A DNA stretch of 64,000 bases. It comes from JALOOX01 sp964557955. Lineage in GTDB: Bacteria > Desulfobacterota > Syntrophobacteria > Syntrophobacterales > Syntrophobacteraceae. Where the stretch lies: the NCBI GenBank assembly GCA_964557955.1, contig CAZLCS010000010.1, positions 62,001-126,000 of the forward strand, written 5' to 3'. This document shows positions 26,781 through 34,828 of the stretch, piece by piece; positions within the stretch are counted from its first letter, which is position 1; each line of letters opens with the position of its first letter. The notes under the pieces are model-generated. The model saw nothing but the letters and a program-made list of their open reading frames with translations, ran no database searches and had not been told where the DNA came from. The translations under genes and the position numbers were made by a program.

Positions 26781-28214
26781 TCATGTGGGATCTTCTTCTG
26801 AGTCACTCTTTCTGAAGGCTTTCGAGTCCAGCTTGTTGTCGCGCATCAAGCGATGCAGATACTGCCGCTTCACTCCGGATTCCCTGGCAGCCTGAGACAC
26901 ATTGCCCGAATGCCTGGCCAGGACCTTGGTCAGGTATTGGGTCTCGAACTCTTCGATGAGGCGGTCCTTGGCTTCCTTGAAGGGAAGCTGAAAAATCTCT
27001 TCCCCGGTTTCAAAAGGAGTTGCGCCTGAGAGCACCCGGGCTTCAGGGGCCATGGTCAGGATGTCCGAAAGCTGGAGCTCTTCCCCTGCAGCCATGATGA
27101 CGCCTCTCTCGATGGTGTTTTCGAGCTGGCGCACATTGCCCGGCCATTCCTGGTTCATGAGATGATCCATGACCTGGCCCGAAAACCTTGTAACCTTCTT
27201 GCCATGCAGCAGACAGTATTTCTGAAGAAAATGCTGGCAGAGCAGGGGAATATCCTCTGTTCGCTCCCTGAGGGGCGTCAAGTGGATGTTGAAGACATTC
27301 AGGCGGTAGAAGAGGTCCTCCCGGAACTCCCCCTTTCGGATTTTCTCAGGGAGATTTTGATTAGTAGCGCCAATAAAGCGAATATCCACCTTGCGAATGG
27401 CGTTGGCCCCCACCGCTTTGTACTCCCCCTCCTGCAGAAGCCGAAGCAGCTTGACCTGCATGGGGAGGCTCAGGTCCCCCGTTTCATCCAGGAAGAGCGT
27501 GCCCTGATTCGCCTCCTCCACCAGCCCCTTTTTGTCGCGCAGAGCGCCGGTGAATGAGCCCCGCAGGTGGCCGAACAACTCGCTTTCGATCATGGGCTCG
27601 GGAATCGTGCTGCAGTTGATGGGGATGAAGGGTTTGTCCTTTCGGGGGCTGTGCGAATGGATGGCCCTGGCCACCAATTCCTTTCCAGTGCCGCTCTCCC
27701 CCGTGATGAGCACCGTGGCCGATGTTTTGGCCACGCGGTCGATCTGCTGATGGAGGCCCTTCATGGCAGGGCTGCTGCCGATCAAAGTCGGGAAGCGTGA
27801 CTTCCCTTCGAGTTTTTCCCTCAGAACCAAATTCTCCTGCTGGAGCTTTCGCCACTTCATGGCCTGCTCCACCACCTGCAGGATTCTTTCTTTCCGAAAA
27901 GGCTTGGTGATATAATCAAAGGCTCCTTTGCGCGTGGCTTCGATGGCCGACTCGATGGTTCCGTAGGCGGTCATGAGCACCACGGCAATGGTTTCGTCGT
28001 GAGCCTTGACTTCCTCGAGGATTTGGATCCCGTCACGCCGGGGCATTTTGAGATCCGTCAGCACGATGTCAAAGGTTGCACTCCGCAGCAGTTCCTGGAC
28101 CGTTGCGGGATTGTCCGTGGTCGTGATTTCGCAAAATGTCCTGTCGGAAAGGATTCGCTGAAGGAGCAGCAGCATATCCGCTTCGTCATCGATGATCAGG
28201 ATGCGGGAGGCCAT
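26781..28214 (-). CDS. NtrC-family sigma-54-dependent response regulator
   Basis: 477 residues. Receiver at 1-120 with D9/D10 and phospho-acceptor D54 (VLTDLKMPRRDG). The central AAA+ domain has Walker A ITGESGTGKELVARAIH and the sigma-54 contact loop in the form GSFTGA (consensus GAFTGA), then LFLDETGDLSLPMQVKLLRLLQ. A Fis-type helix-turn-helix (HSGNVSQAARESGVKRQYLHRLM) closes the protein. It activates sigma-54 promoters from upstream sites. The divergent kinase at 28363 is the obvious partner. Two strong sigma-54 promoters occur in the window (31643 and 48721) and are candidate targets. Confidence 0.96.
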   Translation of the reverse strand: MASRILIIDDEADMLLLLQRILSDRTFCEITTTDNPATVQELLRSATFDIVLTDLKMPRRDGIQILEEVKAHDETIAVVLMTAYGTIESAIEATRKGAFDYITKPFRKERILQVVEQAMKWRKLQQENLVLREKLEGKSRFPTLIGSSPAMKGLHQQIDRVAKTSATVLITGESGTGKELVARAIHSHSPRKDKPFIPINCSTIPEPMIESELFGHLRGSFTGALRDKKGLVEEANQGTLFLDETGDLSLPMQVKLLRLLQEGEYKAVGANAIRKVDIRFIGATNQNLPEKIRKGEFREDLFYRLNVFNIHLTPLRERTEDIPLLCQHFLQKYCLLHGKKVTRFSGQVMDHLMNQEWPGNVRQLENTIERGVIMAAGEELQLSDILTMAPEARVLSGATPFETGEEIFQLPFKEAKDRLIEEFETQYLTKVLARHSGNVSQAARESGVKRQYLHRLMRDNKLDSKAFRKSDSEEDPT

Positions 28215-28362
28215 GGTTTCGAAACATTCTCCTCAATGGCTGTCAGGTTGTTCACTATGCTGGTTCTCATTGTGACCTCGATGAAACGGGGAGTCAACGA
28301 CTATGTCACATGAAAGTTTCACCCCTGGGATTTACCTGGAACGATAGTGAGGAGCCTGACTC

Positions 28363-30648
28363 ATGGAGGCCGTGGGAGAGCGCATCAAGCTTCATAAGAT
28401 GCTCAAGATCGTCGGGGGCGTCATGGCGATTCTCGTGCTGGGGGCACTGGCGCTGGGTGTGTCGACATCCCGGTACATGAAAGGTGTGATCCGAGACCAG
28501 TTCAACGAGCAGCAGCTCGCGCTGGCCCGGGCCACCGCCAACCGCATCGAGACGACCATTCAGAATGCCATCGTGGACCTGATTCTGTTGAATTCCATCC
28601 CGGCCATTCAATACTGCGACCCCGGCAGCTACGAGGTGCTTCTCCTTTCGACCCTGCCGCTGCTGAATCGCGACCACATCATCGAAATCCGCCGGGTGGA
28701 CCGGGAAGGAAAGACACTGCTCGTGGCGAACGAGCAGGGAGTCGGGATGCGGCATTTCGGTCTCGATACCCAGGACGCAGCCGCCTATCTCTCCTGGGCG
28801 AGCGACAGGAGCAATCGGGGAAAGACCATGGGGACGGGAATCCGATCCAAGGATCCTTCCAAGGAGCGCCGGACCATCCTCCTCGACCTTATCACGCCTA
28901 CCTATGAAGATGCGTCGGATGCCGCCCGCCCGCATCCCAGCCACCGTTTCGCCGGCTATCTCCGGGCCACGCTGGACGTGAGCAAGCTCCTGCAGGAGAT
29001 CATCCCCGCCATCAAGTCGGGGAAGACCGGCTACGCCTGGGTGCTGGATTCTTCCGGATCGTTTCTCTATCACCCCGAAGCGGCTTTTGTTGGAGAGAAT
29101 GCCTTCGAAGTCCGCAGCAACCGGAACCCCCAGCTCTCCTTTGCCAAAATCAACGATATCCAGCGGAACGAGATGCTCAAGGGTCTGGAGGGGAGCGGGA
29201 CTTACATTTCCGGCTGGCATCGGGACCTGGTGGAGCCCATGGAGAAGCTGCTCGCCTTCAGTCCCGTGACCATCCGCGGGCCTTATTTGGACTATACCTG
29301 GTCGGTCGCCGTGGCGGCCCCCGCCCATGAGATCGAAGGCATCGTGAACACGGTTTACATGAGACAGATCGCTCTTCAGAGCGTCATCGTGTTCGTCATT
29401 CTCGTGGGGAGCATCATCGTCCTCATCTATGAGCTTCGCTGGTCCACGATTCTCGAGCACGAGGTGGAGAGCAAGACCAGGGACATTCAGCGGTACTCGA
29501 AAGACCTGGAGCGATCGGAGTCCCAATACCGCTCGCTGGTGGAGAGTGCAGAGGATTTGATCTTCACCGTAGATGCGCAGGGGATCATCCGGACGGCCAA
29601 CCGTCACATGGCCAGGTTCTTCGGGATCAGGGCGGCCGATCTTCCCGGCCGAAGCCTGGTTGATCTTCTGTCGGCCGAGCAGGCTGAAGAACAGATGGCC
29701 CTGGTCCAAAGAACCCTGGGGGAGCACAAAGGTCTGCGGGCCGAATCCTCGCTGCACGTGGGGGACCAGGATGTCTGGCTGAACATCCAGTACATCCCGG
29801 TCGACGGGGGGGGGGGCGCAGAGGGGGAACTCGCCCTCGGGATCGCCCGCGACATTACGGATCGAAAGAGCCTCGAGCGGCAGCTCATCAACACGGAAAA
29901 ACTGGCATCCCTGGGGACGCTTGCAGCTGGTGTGGCCCATGAGATCAACAATCCCCTGGGCATCATGCTGGGTTTTTGCGAACTCCTCCTCGAAAAATCC
30001 GAGCCGGGAACCATGGAGCACAGCGACCTCAAGATCATCGAGCGTCACGGCCTCCACTGCAAAAGCATCGTCGAACGACTGCTCAGCTTCGCCCGCATCA
30101 GCGAGGAGGCCGAGGAGCTCTGCGATCTCAACACCAATGTGGAATCCATCCTGTCCGTCGTGAAGCACACCCTGGAGATGAACAACATTCAACTGGCTAC
30201 ATCGCTCACGCAGGGGCTGCCCATGGTGCGGGGCGATTCGCGCGGCATCCAGCAGGTGCTCCTCAACCTGATCAGCAATGCCATCCACGCCATGGACGGC
30301 CAGGGCACGCTGACGGTTGTCACGAGACCGGGCAAGAAGCCGGGGTGGGTTGAAGTGGTCGTCTCCGACACGGGCTGCGGAATCGGGAAAGATGTCATGC
30401 AGAAGATCTTCGACCCGTTTTTCACGACCAAAAAGGTGGGGGACGGCACCGGCCTCGGGCTTTCGGTCAGCTACGGCATCATCTCCAATTACGGTGGGAG
30501 TATCGACTGTGAGAGTCAGACCGAAGAGGACGCCCCCGGACAGTCCGGCACGGCCTTCACCATCACGCTGCCTTCCAAGGCAGAGGAGGAAGTGGAACGC
30601 GAGCAGGCCGCCGGCCTGCCTGCACAAGAGGACGGCCTCGATCCTTAG
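28363..30648 (+). CDS. Membrane sensor histidine kinase, partner of the NtrC-type regulator
   Basis: 761 residues. Helices at 18-37 (VMAILVLGALALGVS) and about 335-360 (SVIVFVILVGSIIVLIYEL) frame a large periplasmic Cache-like sensor containing the GKTGYAWVLDSSGSFLYHP signature. PAS at about 385-500, H-box LASLGTLAAGVAHEINNPLGI, and ATPase NLISNAIHAM plus DTGCGIGKDVMQKIFDPFFTTKK. It is divergent from the sigma-54 regulator with 148 bp between. The TAG stop is part of the 5-bp target duplication of a MITE-like element that begins at the next base. Confidence 0.95.
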   Translation: MEAVGERIKLHKMLKIVGGVMAILVLGALALGVSTSRYMKGVIRDQFNEQQLALARATANRIETTIQNAIVDLILLNSIPAIQYCDPGSYEVLLLSTLPLLNRDHIIEIRRVDREGKTLLVANEQGVGMRHFGLDTQDAAAYLSWASDRSNRGKTMGTGIRSKDPSKERRTILLDLITPTYEDASDAARPHPSHRFAGYLRATLDVSKLLQEIIPAIKSGKTGYAWVLDSSGSFLYHPEAAFVGENAFEVRSNRNPQLSFAKINDIQRNEMLKGLEGSGTYISGWHRDLVEPMEKLLAFSPVTIRGPYLDYTWSVAVAAPAHEIEGIVNTVYMRQIALQSVIVFVILVGSIIVLIYELRWSTILEHEVESKTRDIQRYSKDLERSESQYRSLVESAEDLIFTVDAQGIIRTANRHMARFFGIRAADLPGRSLVDLLSAEQAEEQMALVQRTLGEHKGLRAESSLHVGDQDVWLNIQYIPVDGGGGAEGELALGIARDITDRKSLERQLINTEKLASLGTLAAGVAHEINNPLGIMLGFCELLLEKSEPGTMEHSDLKIIERHGLHCKSIVERLLSFARISEEAEELCDLNTNVESILSVVKHTLEMNNIQLATSLTQGLPMVRGDSRGIQQVLLNLISNAIHAMDGQGTLTVVTRPGKKPGWVEVVVSDTGCGIGKDVMQKIFDPFFTTKKVGDGTGLGLSVSYGIISNYGGSIDCESQTEEDAPGQSGTAFTITLPSKAEEEVEREQAAGLPAQEDGLDP

Positions 30649-30794
30649 TGCACCTCCACACAGTTGAGTGCCCAATGCTTGGGTCGTCATTCCGGCAGTT
30701 TTCAAGCCGGAATCCACAAGAGAAACCTGGATGCCGGCCAAAAGACTGCCGGCATGACGACTTGAAAATGGACATGTTGTTCTGTGTAACTGTA
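30649..30794. mobile_element. MITE-like element, copy 2 (146 bp), abutting a stop codon
   Basis: Begins TGCACCTCCACACA and ends TGTGTAACTGTA. It is flanked on both sides by CTTAG (30644-30648 and 30795-30799), a perfect 5-bp target duplication. The inner arms GTCGTCATTCCGGCAGT and ACTGCCGGCATGACGAC are inverted repeats with one mismatch, and each arm also makes its own small hairpin. The left CTTAG supplies the stop codon of the upstream kinase. Confidence 0.85.
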
Positions 30795-31107
30795 CTTAGT
30801 ACGAAAACGAGATTTTCTGTCAGTACGCAGGCTTGCAGTGGTTGCCTCTCCCCCGGGGAGAGGGAGTCCGGAAATCTCGTTATGGTATCGGGAACAGCTC
30901 GAAGCGGGGCGAGTGGTCTCCAGCTTCGAAGAGAATCTTCAGCCCGGAGCGGCGTTTTCCTGTCCTGCCTGCCCGACTCGCCTTTCTGGCACACTCCTTG
31001 ATAAATGACGGAATCGAGCATTCCTTTCCCGGTGCTGCCGTGAGAAGAGCTCTCTCGTGCAGAATGCGATCTCTGTGCTTCCCGTGGAATGAAGAAGACC
31101 GACGACG
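30795..31107. other. Gap after MITE copy 2
   Basis: About 310 bp between the element and the receiver-only gene. Short frames here look like out-of-frame noise. No promoter or RNA is recognised with confidence. Confidence 0.4.
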
Positions 31108-31503
31108 ATGGACCCAGGCAGCCGCAAAAACATCCTGATTTTCGACTCTGAGCGGGACACCAGCGAGCTCTTTGCGCGGGCCCTGGAATCGCGGCGCAAC
31201 TGCAGGTGCTACCTGGCCTATTCAGTGGAGGAGGCCCTGGACCTGCTGCGAGGGATCCCGTTTGCCCTCATGATTGTGGATTTGAAGTCGGCGATGGCGG
31301 ATGATTTCCACCTTCTGAAGCAGATTCGTAGAACGTCCCCCGAGACGATCATCATCGTGGACGGCTATCTGCATCAAAAAGAGCACATCCACAAGGCCCT
31401 CAGCCTGGGTGCCCGGGGGCACATCATCAAGCCCATCAAGCTCGACGCCTTCCGCAAGCAAATCGAGGAATACGCCCTCGATGCAACGTCTTCTGTCGTG
31501 TGA
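31108..31503 (+). CDS. Stand-alone receiver-like protein with altered active site
   Basis: 131 residues with the receiver fold pattern. The acceptor Asp is kept (MIVDLK, D58) and so is the Lys (IIKPIK, K108). The usual acidic pair is D13/S14 and the conserved Thr/Ser of strand 4 is replaced by Asp85 (IIIVDGY). Phosphorylation may therefore be weak or absent. ATG 31108 was chosen because the homologous start lies there. It is between the NtrC/kinase pair and the sigma-54-driven UspA operon and may tune either. Confidence 0.8.
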   Translation: MDPGSRKNILIFDSERDTSELFARALESRRNCRCYLAYSVEEALDLLRGIPFALMIVDLKSAMADDFHLLKQIRRTSPETIIIVDGYLHQKEHIHKALSLGARGHIIKPIKLDAFRKQIEEYALDATSSVV

Positions 31504-31515
31504 CGCTGTCCCCTG

Positions 31516-31537
31516 CAGGTGACACATCTGTCACCTG
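31516..31537. promoter_or_regulatory. Perfect 9-bp palindrome, candidate sigma-54 enhancer site
   Basis: CAGGTGACA, four bases, TGTCACCTG. The palindrome centre is about 118 bp upstream of the -24 element at 31645, the usual distance for an enhancer-binding activator. A TGTCACCTT half-site lies at 48644, about 75 bp upstream of the prkA sigma-54 promoter, and TGTCACATG at 28304 in the divergent regulator/kinase gap. Confidence 0.6.
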
Positions 31538-31642
31538 AGGGTTTCACCTGATCCCCTGCGAGCGGCTCCCTTCTCGAATTTCTCAACCCCCTGGACATAA
31601 CAGGGAAGCCATTCCACAGCATTGTTCCGAAGATTGTGACTC

Positions 31643-31659
31643 GTGGCACACGCATTGCT
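31643..31659 (+). promoter_or_regulatory. Sigma-54 promoter of the uspA-TSUP operon
   Basis: TGGCACACGCATTGCT matches the -24/-12 consensus TGGCAC-N5-TTGCW, with exactly ten bases between GG (31645-31646) and GC (31657-31658). The predicted start of transcription is near 31670, 75 bp before the UspA start codon. Confidence 0.82.
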
Positions 31660-31745
31660 CAAATGGGTGAGCAGTCTGCAACTCGGTGGCAAAGGGCGTC
31701 CGTGGATGCCGAAAATGGATGAACTGAAGGGGAAGGAGGCTTCTG

Positions 31746-32165
31746 ATGGCTTTGAATGTACTCGTGGCGACGGATGGTTCGGAACACGCAATGAAAGGCG
31801 TTCGCAGGGCACTGGAACTGGCGGAAAAGGAAGGCGCCAACGTGACGATCATGTCGGTGGCTTTCTATGCGAAGGATGATTTCGACGAGATGCCCCCCAA
31901 CATCCAGGACAAGCTGGAGTCGCAGGCCGTGGCTGCCCTGAAGAAGGCCAAGGCGGTGTTTGACGAAAAGGGGATCGCCGTCGGCACGTTGATGGAAGCC
32001 GGCATGGTGCCTGCCAACAACATCGTGCGCCGGGCGGAAGAAGGGAAATTCGACCTGATCGTGCTGGGCAGCACGGGCGCCAGCGGGCTCATGCGGGTGC
32101 TCATCGGCAGCACGGCGGCCAAGGTGGTCGCTCAGGCCCCCTGTTCGGTCACGGTGGTGAGGTGA
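31746..32165 (+). CDS. Universal stress protein (UspA family)
   Basis: 139 residues, one UspA domain. The opening ALNVLVATDGSEHAMKGV has the first ATP-contact Asp, and the end has VLGSTGASGLMRVLIGSTA with the nucleotide-binding G-2x-G-9x-G(S/T) pattern, then APCSVTVVR. This is the ATP-binding subclass. The start follows GGAGG by 6 bp. It is the first gene of an operon driven by the sigma-54 promoter at 31643. The role is inferred to be stress or energy-limitation response. Confidence 0.94.
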   Translation: MALNVLVATDGSEHAMKGVRRALELAEKEGANVTIMSVAFYAKDDFDEMPPNIQDKLESQAVAALKKAKAVFDEKGIAVGTLMEAGMVPANNIVRRAEEGKFDLIVLGSTGASGLMRVLIGSTAAKVVAQAPCSVTVVR

Positions 32166-32306
32166 AGCCCTGCGGCGCTCCGGGAGCTTGGGAGGGACCG
32201 GCCCTGAGCTTGTCTTTCGAGTGAGAGAAGTGACGAAGCAAGGATCAATTCTGGTGGTTCTGGTTGAAGAGGCAATCATTGATGGTTTTCAAGGGAGGTT
32301 GGAATC

Positions 32307-32606
32307 ATGAGTCGTATCTGGACAGTTCTCAGCGGTTGGGTATTTCTGGTGACGGTGGTCCTTCCCGCAAAGGTTCTGGCGGCCGGCGGCGGTGAAGTGG
32401 CGCCCATGGTGATCGTGGCCGACACGCGCAAGCTCGAGGGCCTGATGAAATGGTGGGCGGATCTTTACAATCACAGCTACGTTGGGTTCACGGCGCTCAC
32501 CGTGGTGCTGATTCCCATCATCGGCGTCCTCATGGGTCTCGTTGCGGACCTCGTCATGACTCATATCGGCATCGACCTGAAATCCAGAGAGCTGGCCGAG
32601 CACTGA
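32307..32606 (+). CDS. Small membrane protein between uspA and the TSUP exporter
   Basis: 99 residues with an N-terminal signal or anchor (WVFLVTVVLPAKVLAAGGG), a hydrophilic segment (RKLEGLMKWWADLYNHS), one strong helix (FTALTVVLIPIIGVLMGLVADLVM) and a charged tail. GGGAGG lies 8 bp before the ATG. No named family recognised. Its fixed place directly before a TSUP gene suggests an accessory subunit or partner of that exporter. Confidence 0.82.
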   Translation: MSRIWTVLSGWVFLVTVVLPAKVLAAGGGEVAPMVIVADTRKLEGLMKWWADLYNHSYVGFTALTVVLIPIIGVLMGLVADLVMTHIGIDLKSRELAEH

Positions 32607-32670
32607 TGGACGGACGCTTTACCAGGCAATGGATCGAAGATCGAAGCATACTCTCCAAGGAGGATGAATC

Positions 32671-33741
32671 ATGGATTGGCTCTATATATTGATGCCCATT
32701 GCGGGCGTGAAAATCTTCTGGCCCGGTCTGATCGTTCTGGGAGTCGGCGTTGGAGTCATCGGCGGCTTCTTTGGAATGGGTGGCGCATGGATGGTGACGC
32801 CCGGCCTCAACATCCTGGGTTTTCCCATGGCTTTCGCCATTGGGACCGATATTGCCCACATGGCGGGCAAGTCCCTGATTTCCACCATGAGGCACGGCAA
32901 ATTCGGTAATGTCGACTACAAGCTGGGTGTCATCATGATCATCGGGACCGTCGCCGGCTTCGAGGTGGGCGCCCAGATGATCATGTGGCTCGAGCGCCTG
33001 GGCAATGTCGAGAAGGTCGTGCGCTACATGTACCTGGTCCTGCTGTTCCTCATCGCCTGGATGGTTTTTGCCGACGTGGCCAAGCGGAGAAGGAAGGAGC
33101 GGGAGGCGCTGGCGGCCGGCGGCGAAGTGGATAAGCTGGCCACGGGCCTCGAATGGCACAAGACCTTTCATAAGATCAAGATCCCCCCCATGGTACACCT
33201 GCATGCCGCCGGGATCTACTGCTCGGCGTGGCTCCCCATCCTCGTCAGCTTCGCCACGGGCTGGCTGGCCGGCATCCTTGGCATCGGCGGCGGTCTGATC
33301 CGCATGCCCGCCCTCATCTACATCATGGGCTGCCCCACCCACGTGGCCGTCGGGACCGACCTGTTCGAGGTCATGATCTCCGGTCTCTACGGTGCGGCCA
33401 CCTATACCTATAAGGGCCGTACCGAGCTGGTGGCCGCCATCATCATGCTGATCGGCGCTTCGGTGGGCGCCCAGGTCGGAACCGTGGCCACCAAGTACAT
33501 CAAGGGCTACGGCATCCGCATCGCTTTCGGCTGCGCCGTCGTCGGCTGCGCCATCTCCATCGTGCTCAAGCTCATGCCTTCGTTCATGCCCCAGTACAAG
33601 GCGGCTTTCGACAACACGGCCACCTTCTTCGTCCTCGCCGTCGTGGCGACTCTTTCCACCTACATCACCGTGAAGATGGTCCAGGGCGCCAAGGCGGAAG
33701 TGGCGGGCAAGAAGCGGGCCGCTACGGCCCGGGCCGCCTGA
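32671..33741 (+). CDS. TSUP-family anion exporter (sulfite exporter TauE/SafE)
   Basis: 356 residues, polytopic, with the two TSUP half-repeats: GGFFGMGGAWMVTPGLNILGFP near the N-terminus and GILGIGGGLIRMPALIYIMGCP in the middle, each followed by AxGTDL/I. Between the halves is a cytoplasmic loop rich in Lys/Arg (AKRRRKEREAL). The family moves sulfite, organosulfonates or other sulfur anions across the inner membrane. The substrate here cannot be read from sequence. A sulfur-anion role would fit a sulfate reducer. RBS AAGGAGG lies 6 bp before the ATG. Confidence 0.92.
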   Translation: MDWLYILMPIAGVKIFWPGLIVLGVGVGVIGGFFGMGGAWMVTPGLNILGFPMAFAIGTDIAHMAGKSLISTMRHGKFGNVDYKLGVIMIIGTVAGFEVGAQMIMWLERLGNVEKVVRYMYLVLLFLIAWMVFADVAKRRRKEREALAAGGEVDKLATGLEWHKTFHKIKIPPMVHLHAAGIYCSAWLPILVSFATGWLAGILGIGGGLIRMPALIYIMGCPTHVAVGTDLFEVMISGLYGAATYTYKGRTELVAAIIMLIGASVGAQVGTVATKYIKGYGIRIAFGCAVVGCAISIVLKLMPSFMPQYKAAFDNTATFFVLAVVATLSTYITVKMVQGAKAEVAGKKRAATARAA

Positions 33742-33789
33742 GGCGGAGCGCAGCGCACTAACCCCAATCCGATGAAGAGGGAGCTGAAC

Positions 33790-34404
33790 ATGAGAAAAGT
33801 GAGAAATATGACCATGGCCATCCTGCTCGTTCTGCCGATGGCGCTGGTGGTGGGCTGTTATGATTACGGAAGGGTGGACCAGGGCCGGGTGATCGAGCTC
33901 GACAGGGACAAGCGGATGGTGACCTTGATTCACGATGTCAAGGATGATCCCCTGAATCCGGAGTATTCGGACCTTCCGCCCCACACCTATTCGCTGCCGA
34001 CGGACCCCCATGAAATGGGTCCCGAGCCCAAGGCGGGCCATCGTATGAAGCTCGACACCAAGAACAAACAGATCGTCATCTGGGACGCCGCAGCCAAGGA
34101 CCTGAAAACGATCAACTACACCCTCATTGATCAGAAAGAGGGCGTGCGAAGCGACGACCCGCTGGTCTATGACAGCGCGACCAGGCAGGCCAGGAAGTTC
34201 CCTGCCGTCGACCGCGACAAGAAGACCATCACCATCTACTCGGGCCGTCAGAAGATCCTGACCACCTTCTCGCTGCCGGATGAATACTTCTCTCTCCCCG
34301 ACACCACCTGGGAGGCCGGCGACGAAGTGAGGATCTACTACCTGGAGCCCGGGAAGGCCCACAGGTTCATGAACATCTCAAAGACGGACATTTTCAAGAA
34401 ATAG
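33790..34404 (+). CDS. DUF4881 lipoprotein
   Basis: 204 residues from ATG 33790, 6 bp after GGGAG (an ATG 18 bp upstream is weaker). A signal peptide with a good lipobox (MALVVGC) precedes YDYGRVDQGRVIELDRDKRM. The body is mostly beta-strand, with DLPPHTYSLPTDPHEMGPEPK and ATRQARKFPAVDRDKKTI, which I recognise as the DUF4881 family of Deltaproteobacteria. Function unknown. It is the last gene of the uspA-TSUP operon and is followed by a terminator-like hairpin. Confidence 0.88.
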   Translation: MRKVRNMTMAILLVLPMALVVGCYDYGRVDQGRVIELDRDKRMVTLIHDVKDDPLNPEYSDLPPHTYSLPTDPHEMGPEPKAGHRMKLDTKNKQIVIWDAAAKDLKTINYTLIDQKEGVRSDDPLVYDSATRQARKFPAVDRDKKTITIYSGRQKILTTFSLPDEYFSLPDTTWEAGDEVRIYYLEPGKAHRFMNISKTDIFKK

Positions 34405-34415
34405 CGGGCATCTTT

Positions 34416-34459
34416 TCCGGAAAGGGACCTTCTCCAAATCGGGGGAGGCCTTTTCCGGA
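34416..34459 (+). terminator. Terminator-like inverted repeat after the DUF4881 gene
   Basis: TCCGGAAAGG pairs with CCTTTTCCGGA (one bulged T) around a smaller CTCC/GGAG stem, 12 bp after the stop. There is no long T-run, so it could be a transcript-stabilising hairpin instead. Confidence 0.45.
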
Positions 34460-34555
34460 CGGAGGTCGGAAGTCGGAAGACGGCCGTCGGATGGTGGCTG
34501 GGAAGGGTTCGGGACGATGTCCGGGACCGGAAACCGGGAGCCATGGCCCTGTAAT

Positions 34556-34576
34556 TTGAGACTTGAAACTTGAAAG
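34556..34576. repeat. Heptamer repeat, 3 units (GAGACTT/GAAACTT)
   Basis: TTGAGAC TTGAAAC TTGAAAG, the same GARACYN period-7 family as at 19367, 45144 and 61063. The second unit supplies the -35 box of a candidate promoter. Confidence 0.6.
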
Positions 34577-34591
34577 CGCCTTACCTATAAC
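34563..34591 (+). promoter_or_regulatory. Candidate sigma-70 promoter
   Basis: TTGAAA (34563-34568), a 17-bp spacer and TATAAC (34586-34591) lie 28 bp before the start codon of the 69-residue gene. Confidence 0.45.
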
Positions 34592-34618
34592 GGTCCGTGA
34601 TCAGGAAAGATGTGAACG

Positions 34619-34828
34619 ATGAACATACAGCAGAAGATCGTGGTTGCGATAATGGACGTCCTGATGATCGTGGAGCTCTGTATCGGCATGTATTTCGCCC
34701 AGCTGGATCCGGACAACTTCACTGCCGCGTTCTGCAAGGCCTTCTTCAGCATGCTCATCCCCACGCTCGTTCTGGCACGAATCATGGTCAAGCGATTCCG
34801 GACCGTTATCCCCGAGCCCGCCCCATGA
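34619..34828 (+). CDS. Small two-helix membrane protein (69 aa)
   Basis: 69 residues with two hydrophobic helices (IVVAIMDVLMIVELCIGMYFA and FFSMLIPTLVLARIMV) separated by QLDPDNFTAAFCKA. No known domain recognised. Its stop overlaps the next start as ATGA, so the two genes are coupled. Confidence 0.72.
   Translation: MNIQQKIVVAIMDVLMIVELCIGMYFAQLDPDNFTAAFCKAFFSMLIPTLVLARIMVKRFRTVIPEPAP

Noticed and set aside
28306..30741. 811-codon minus-strand frame opposite the sensor kinase
   Set aside because: The plus-strand kinase has all family motifs; the minus frame has none and begins inside MITE copy 2.
32554..34362. 602-codon minus-strand frame opposite TSUP and DUF4881
   Set aside because: His/Asp/Gly-rich shadow of two recognised genes.
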